A stretch of DNA of 64,000 nt from Scheffersomyces stipitis CBS 6054. Taxonomy: Eukaryota; Ascomycota; Pichiomycetes; Serinales; Debaryomycetaceae. How positions within the stretch are numbered: position 1 is the stretch's first letter; every line of letters begins with the position of its first letter. Location of the stretch: the NCBI RefSeq assembly GCF_000209165.1, contig NC_009044.1, positions 248,001 through 312,000 on the forward strand, read 5' to 3'. Under the pieces are notes generated by a model. The model ran no database searches. It was not told where the DNA came from and was given only the letters and a program-made list of their open reading frames with translations. Below are positions 59,608 through 64,000 of this stretch, one piece after another. The position numbers and the translations under genes are program-made.

Positions 59608-60342
59608 TTTCACTATTTGCAGTTTAGTTGAAGTGAGAAATAGTATGCTCTTAAGCTGTAGATATAGCCAGAATAGTGCTATATATCGAAAGAGACTTGC
59701 AAGAAGTGGAAGTCTGGAGAAGTCTGGAGAAGTGAAAAACTGAACAAATGAAAAATCTGGTATATGCGATTATGATTACGATGACTCAGTCGGGCCGATC
59801 TGGGGTGCGAAAAAAGAGAAAGGTTCTACGGTGACAAGCACTGAAAACTGTGTCTCTGCCAAACTACCTGTAGTCAGCACAACTATTGAAAATATTTATA
59901 TTGAAAATGCTATATTGGCATGCTACTATATAGTGTCAAATAGTCGTATGTTCCCGTACAACTTTCAAAAGTCTTTCTTCTTTTAGTTTGGGCTTTCACT
60001 ATTCTCGCTATTCTCTCGCTAGCTCTAATTTTTCTTTACTCTCACTATTTTCACTATTTCTCGTATTCACATTTCTCTACGCGCGCCTTTCCTGCACGCA
60101 ATTCCCTATTTTCCATTGCCATCTAGACTGTTATGCCAATAAACCATTCACTTCTGTCTTCCTCCACAACATCAATTGCACCGCCAAACACAATACCAGC
60201 CCCCCAAAAAAACAGGATAGACGTATTCGCATACTCCCATAGACCATTCCACCGTTTTGAGCGCTGCAAAAATTGTCCTAACACCGAAAATCTGTCTAGT
60301 TTACTCATAGCTTCTCATCTCTAAATACCCATATGCCCATAG
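59608..60342. other. HIS3-MDM10 divergent promoter region
   Basis: 735 bp between divergently transcribed genes. It contains the Gcn4 site near HIS3. Near MDM10 (about 59994-60090) lies a pyrimidine-rich tract with repeats of CTATT and CTCACTATTTT, like the one upstream of LSB3. Confidence 0.6.
59782..59788. promoter_or_regulatory. Gcn4-type site upstream of HIS3
   Basis: TGACTCA, the perfect core of the AP-1/Gcn4 consensus, 175 bp before the HIS3 ATG. Gcn4 activates histidine genes under amino-acid starvation in S. cerevisiae and Candida albicans. Binding here is inferred from the motif. Confidence 0.75.
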
Positions 60343-61752
60343 ATGTACACATACATGGAATACCTCCAGAAATGCTTCTACAAGTCCACCAACTGGAATG
60401 AAGATAACATATTCTCCAACATAACGGCGTCATCGCTGGCGATTCTCGATTTCCCGATCCCAACTGGCTTTAAACTCGACTCGTCAAATAAATCTACAGA
60501 GTATCTGGCCTCTAGCTTTACGCTCTCTAACTACCACTCTATCAATGGCTCACTAGCTTACTTGTACTCCTCGGTCCCACTCCGTAACACCATGGGAACG
60601 AAGGAAATCTCGCTCCAAGACGCCCTAGTAGGATTTCGGATCATCGAGCCATCATCAAATAACCACAAACAACTTAGCAGCTCCAAGCGTCACGATCGTA
60701 GTTCGTTGCTCTACGGCAGAATGTATTTCCCGGGCTCGGCCCTTGAAGCCATGATAATAAAACGGATCTCAGCCCATACCCAATTGTTGATAAAATGTAT
60801 CAACAATCCACATATGGACAAGAACGGAACCATGATCGTTTATCTACAAAAGAATGCTCCCAAGTATCTGCGAGAATTCATCTACTCTACCAATGAATCG
60901 CTAATAGGATTCAGATGCTTGTACAACTTGGGTAACTCTGATAATTCATTGAACACAGCTTTGATACCAAAGTTCGATAATTCGGTTATCTCTATCGGAA
61001 CGGAATTATGGTATGCTGCTAGAACTATGAGCCCGGGACTATCCACTGCTTTTAGATACTCTACTAGATCTACTTCAACAGGAAAACCGCTCACCATGAC
61101 ACTAGCTGTAAACCCGATTCTCGGCCACCTTTCATCGACATACACGGTGAAGACGTCTGTAGCATCGACTTTCAGCTCCCGGTACGATTTCAACTTCTTT
61201 TCCTACGCCAGCAACTTGTCTTTGGGATTCGAACTCTACAACTACTCCCGTGAGAATCCTGTTCATTCATTTGCTAACAGATCAGTTAATCTTTCTTCGG
61301 AGGAAAACCGTTTTTTACTGCACCAGGACCGTAAGGTCCGTGGCCAACACGGTGGGAACACAATTCCAATTCGATCGCATACTTCTATAGCGCAGAAAGA
61401 TCATAGCAATATGATCATAAACCCAATCCAGAACTTGGACAACTACTACCATATAAACCCGACCCTCTTGCCTGAAAAGAAAAAGCTCTTGGACGAAGTC
61501 GAACTCGCAGCCCATCTCTCAAGTGAAAATTCCGAAAGTGTAACGACAGCTTTCCAAAATCTTGTAAATGAGAGCGACTTTGCGAGCGTGGTCAAGTTCT
61601 CCACTAGCCTCAACGACAGGATGGTAAAAATTCTCTGGGAGGGCCGAGTCAAAGACTTCTTGGTCAGCACTGGAGTCAAGGTAGGGATGAATCCGGTGAC
61701 CAACGCGCCGGAGTTCAACCGTTTTGGGGTTAGTTTCTCCTACGCCTGTTAG
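60343..61752 (+). CDS. MDM10: Mitochondrial outer-membrane beta-barrel protein Mdm10
   Basis: 469 aa; subunit of the ERMES ER-mitochondria tether and of the SAM beta-barrel assembly complex. The N-terminus [31 protein letters not shown] followed by [11 protein letters not shown] matches the family, as does [10 protein letters not shown]. The rest is alternating polar-aromatic strands typical of a porin-like barrel, ending in a strand [12 protein letters not shown] that carries the beta-signal (polar-x-Gly-x-x-hydrophobic-x-hydrophobic). Loops around 130-150 and 320-360 are species-specific insertions. Start at the first ATG, 60343. Confidence 0.88.
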   Translation: MYTYMEYLQKCFYKSTNWNEDNIFSNITASSLAILDFPIPTGFKLDSSNKSTEYLASSFTLSNYHSINGSLAYLYSSVPLRNTMGTKEISLQDALVGFRIIEPSSNNHKQLSSSKRHDRSSLLYGRMYFPGSALEAMIIKRISAHTQLLIKCINNPHMDKNGTMIVYLQKNAPKYLREFIYSTNESLIGFRCLYNLGNSDNSLNTALIPKFDNSVISIGTELWYAARTMSPGLSTAFRYSTRSTSTGKPLTMTLAVNPILGHLSSTYTVKTSVASTFSSRYDFNFFSYASNLSLGFELYNYSRENPVHSFANRSVNLSSEENRFLLHQDRKVRGQHGGNTIPIRSHTSIAQKDHSNMIINPIQNLDNYYHINPTLLPEKKKLLDEVELAAHLSSENSESVTTAFQNLVNESDFASVVKFSTSLNDRMVKILWEGRVKDFLVSTGVKVGMNPVTNAPEFNRFGVSFSYAC

Positions 61753-62006
61753 GTCTGTATCTCTGTTACTTCTAGTACGAATATAATGAATGTAGTACCA
61801 TGTAAAATTAATAATATATAAAGGTTATACTATTTGCACCCAAAAAACCTACACATAACCACACAAACATTTCACTTTCCGGGTAACATTTGTAAAATCC
61901 CTGCATACAATCAATATTGAAAAATTTCAACTGGACAGACTGAATATCTACAGCATTATGTTACAGAAGTTTAGTTAGAGGACTTGTTGCCCAGGTACTG
62001 AGAGAT

Positions 62007-63089
62007 ATGAACAGCCAGGAACTCTTCAACTTAGTGAGAAACTCCAAGTTGGCCCAGGTGGCCACACCCATTCTGAAAAACATAAGAGGAAAGTCTTCTG
62101 TTCCTACGCACCAAATCATCTTTACTCCCAAGTCTTCAGCTGTGAGATCCAACTTTGGAATCAAGACCACTTTGCCAAAACAAATTGGATATTCGCACAT
62201 TTCATTCAATGACATAGACAACTACAAGAGTATGCCAGATGTCGAGAAGAACTCGGGAAAAATGTATAACAGATTGAAGTTCCAGGAAACTGGATTGGTA
62301 GTGAACAACCATTACACTGATTCAAATCCACTTTTCCCTTCTGGAAATAACAAGTCCAATTCCAAACAGAGAGACCACAGTATCGCAAACAGCTTGAATT
62401 TGCATGCCAAGGCATCCGCAGAAGAGATACGTAGCATTTTGGAACAAAACCCCAAGTTGCACCAAAAGTTCCAGAAATGGCTTTTAGTACATCATCCACA
62501 GGCATTGGTATCGAGCATATCACAAAGCACAGCTTCGGAATTATTGAGAAGATTCTTGAGCACCGACGCAGCTGTGATTAAGAAGGAGTTGCAATTAACG
62601 GACTTGGCCAAAGCGAATGGAAAAATTGGAAGCTCTGCCATTTCTACTCATATCCAGGGTACTGGCGGATTCTCGTACAGTCAGAAGGGAAAATTAACCA
62701 ACACACCTAATGGGGTTAAGTACGGAGTTGTTGCTCCTGGTAGACTTGTAGGAAATAAAGAAGCTGCTATCGGTGGCTTTGTTGTTGGTGTTAACGAAAG
62801 AACTACTCTCTTACAACACAACTACGCAAAAAATGCACCAGGTAAACACTCTAGACAGTTTGTCATGCCGTTCAAGATAAACGAAGCCGAGATAACAGAA
62901 ACCGGTTCGCTCAAGCTCTATGCTGATGGTATCAAAACCGGCTCGTGGATGCAAAGAAGTTCCAGCAACTCTTTCTCTCCTGACAGATCTAGATACACTG
63001 CTTCCAATCCTAACTTCGGTAGTGCTTCTGAGAGAAACAAGACGGAAGGTGAAAACTTGCAGAGATTGTTGAATTTGATTATCCACTAA
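62007..63089 (+). CDS. MRP51: Mitochondrial small ribosomal subunit protein Mrp51
   Basis: 360 aa. The N-terminus (LFNLVRNSKLAQVATPILKNIRG) is basic and amphipathic, as expected for a mitochondrial protein. Blocks RSNFGIKTTLPKQIGYSHISFNDIDNYKSMPD and, later, VAPGRLVGNKEAAIGGFVVGV are those of fungal Mrp51, a 37S-subunit protein (related to bacterial S1) that helps initiate translation of mitochondrial COX mRNAs in yeast. No membrane segment is present. ATG 62007 gives the expected N-terminus; an upstream non-ATG start cannot be excluded. Confidence 0.78.
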   Translation: MNSQELFNLVRNSKLAQVATPILKNIRGKSSVPTHQIIFTPKSSAVRSNFGIKTTLPKQIGYSHISFNDIDNYKSMPDVEKNSGKMYNRLKFQETGLVVNNHYTDSNPLFPSGNNKSNSKQRDHSIANSLNLHAKASAEEIRSILEQNPKLHQKFQKWLLVHHPQALVSSISQSTASELLRRFLSTDAAVIKKELQLTDLAKANGKIGSSAISTHIQGTGGFSYSQKGKLTNTPNGVKYGVVAPGRLVGNKEAAIGGFVVGVNERTTLLQHNYAKNAPGKHSRQFVMPFKINEAEITETGSLKLYADGIKTGSWMQRSSSNSFSPDRSRYTASNPNFGSASERNKTEGENLQRLLNLIIH

Positions 63090-63181
63090 GCTATGGAGTT
63101 TCAAAATCGTACCCTATTACATAGCACTCATAACCCTGTAAATACATTAATAAACTACACTATAGTACATTATCTATCTCG

Positions 63182-64000
63182 TCACTGAGCAGATATTTCA
63201 GTAGACACTGCTACAGGTTCTGGATCTGGCGATGAATGCTTTGTCTCTTCTTGTTCCTGCTCTTTATTTTGTTCAATTTCCGTCTTCTGTGATTGAGAAT
63301 CAATCTGCATTGGCTCTACTGACTCAATTTTATCAGAATTAGTCTCACCGATATCTTCTTTCTTTATTTCTATTGTCAGTTTCAATTTCTTCTGAGTATC
63401 GAGATTCTTTTCCTTCAACTTTCTCTTTTTTGGGCCAGTAGTCTCTTTCGTAACTGCCTTTTCCAGCGGAGATGCTGCAGTGATCCCTGGCATTTTCTTT
63501 TCTTCTTGATTCAACTGATTTCTGACCTCTTCGGCCAAGGCTTCATCCAACTTGCCATCTACTTGATACCACAAGTAGAAGTTTGTCATTCTGGTTCCAA
63601 CCTTCAAGATGTGTTCCATATGCTCTTGTACCTCTTTAAGTGGATTTACACTGTTTATCAAGATAGGAACAAATCTCAAAGGAATACCATGAACAATGAA
63701 AGACACCGTAGTGAACCGAATTTCAGGTTCTTCTGGTTTTTCCAATTTAACAATAACTTCTTTCTTTTTAGCTTTACCTTTCTTTTGCTTACCTTTAGGA
63801 GCTGGCGTTGGTGGCGTTGCTGCAGAAACAGATGCAGCTTTTCTAGCAGGTCTTTTACGAAGATTATGTTCCACTGCTTTATTTACTTGACCATTATCTT
63901 CAGTATCGTCTTTTGGCTGAGCTTCTTCTTCTCCTTCTTCCTCCTTTGCCTTTGCTTCAGCCTTTGCCTTCGCTTCTTCTTCTTCCACGCGCTTCTTTTC
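63182..64000 (-). CDS. Lysine/glutamate-rich protein, C-terminal part (start beyond window)
   Basis: The frame continues past the right edge, so the N-terminus is missing; at least 272 residues are visible. It opens with an E/K/A-rich coiled-coil-like run, then a basic patch (KGKQKKGKAKKK). A conserved-looking globular core of about 80 residues follows (IRFTTVSFIVHGIPLRFVPIL to NFYLWYQVDGKLDEALAEEVRNQL), then an acidic, Q/E/S-rich tail. The nuclear-type basic patches and disordered flanks suggest a chromatin-associated subunit, but I do not recognise the core and give no name. Confidence 0.7.
   Translation of the reverse strand, partial: EKKRVEEEEAKAKAEAKAKEEEGEEEAQPKDDTEDNGQVNKAVEHNLRKRPARKAASVSAATPPTPAPKGKQKKGKAKKKEVIVKLEKPEEPEIRFTTVSFIVHGIPLRFVPILINSVNPLKEVQEHMEHILKVGTRMTNFYLWYQVDGKLDEALAEEVRNQLNQEEKKMPGITAASPLEKAVTKETTGPKKRKLKEKNLDTQKKLKLTIEIKKEDIGETNSDKIESVEPMQIDSQSQKTEIEQNKEQEQEETKHSSPDPEPVAVSTEISAQ

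Noticed and set aside
1..64000. CRISPR arrays, operons, bacterial-type ribosome binding sites, centromere or rDNA
   Set aside because: None was seen; the gene structure is eukaryotic throughout and no short regularly spaced repeats occur.

Overview
The window is nuclear DNA from a budding yeast of the CUG-Ser clade. The genes are orthologues of yeast genes (MDN1, RHO3, THO2, TFIIIA, MRM1, HIS3, MDM10, MRP51). Introns carry the TACTAAC branch box and genes are closely packed. A LINE reverse transcriptase has CTG at the position where the family motif QGxPLSP has serine, which points to CTG read as Ser. The presence of LINEs and the overall composition suggest a Scheffersomyces-like species, but I cannot prove the species from this sequence.

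Layout. 1-14786 (minus) is almost the whole of MDN1, the giant midasin AAA ATPase, cut at its extreme C-terminus. 15.3-16.8 kb holds a Ser and a Thr tRNA gene, a small unknown gene and a decayed repeat. 17.7-25.8 kb holds a ceramide synthase (LAG1/LAC1), a broken or spliced small gene, an EMI1-like protein, the Rho GTPase RHO3 with an intron, a Prm5-like membrane protein and a GNT1-like glycosyltransferase. 26.07-26.23 kb holds a closely spaced Asp-Gly tRNA pair.

26.3-38.65 kb is the main accessory region: a head-to-tail array of three non-LTR retrotransposons (L1/Zorro-like). Copy A is an internally deleted derivative, copy B is 5'-truncated, and copy C is full length with intact ORF1 and ORF2. 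The four edges and junctions all carry the same ~22 bp A-run plus TACTGTGAT-like unit, read here as a re-used target site.

39.3-51.1 kb holds THO2 and TFIIIA (convergent), a J-domain protein and two tandem paralogous MFS transporters. 51.5-54.8 kb holds another copy of the decayed repeat, an intron-containing Arg tRNA and the actin-patch protein LSB3/YSC84 (two exons). 55-64 kb holds a two-exon Lpl1/Rog1-type lipase, MRM1 next to HIS3 (the same gene pair as in S. cerevisiae, but in tandem rather than divergent), MDM10, MRP51 and the C-terminal part of an unrecognised lysine/glutamate-rich protein.

The housekeeping genes serve ribosome assembly (MDN1), mRNA export (THO2), 5S rRNA transcription (TFIIIA), mitochondrial translation and morphology (MRM1, MRP51, MDM10), polarity and endocytosis (RHO3, LSB3) and lipid metabolism (LAG1, lipase). 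They are not an operon. The unusual part is the LINE array.
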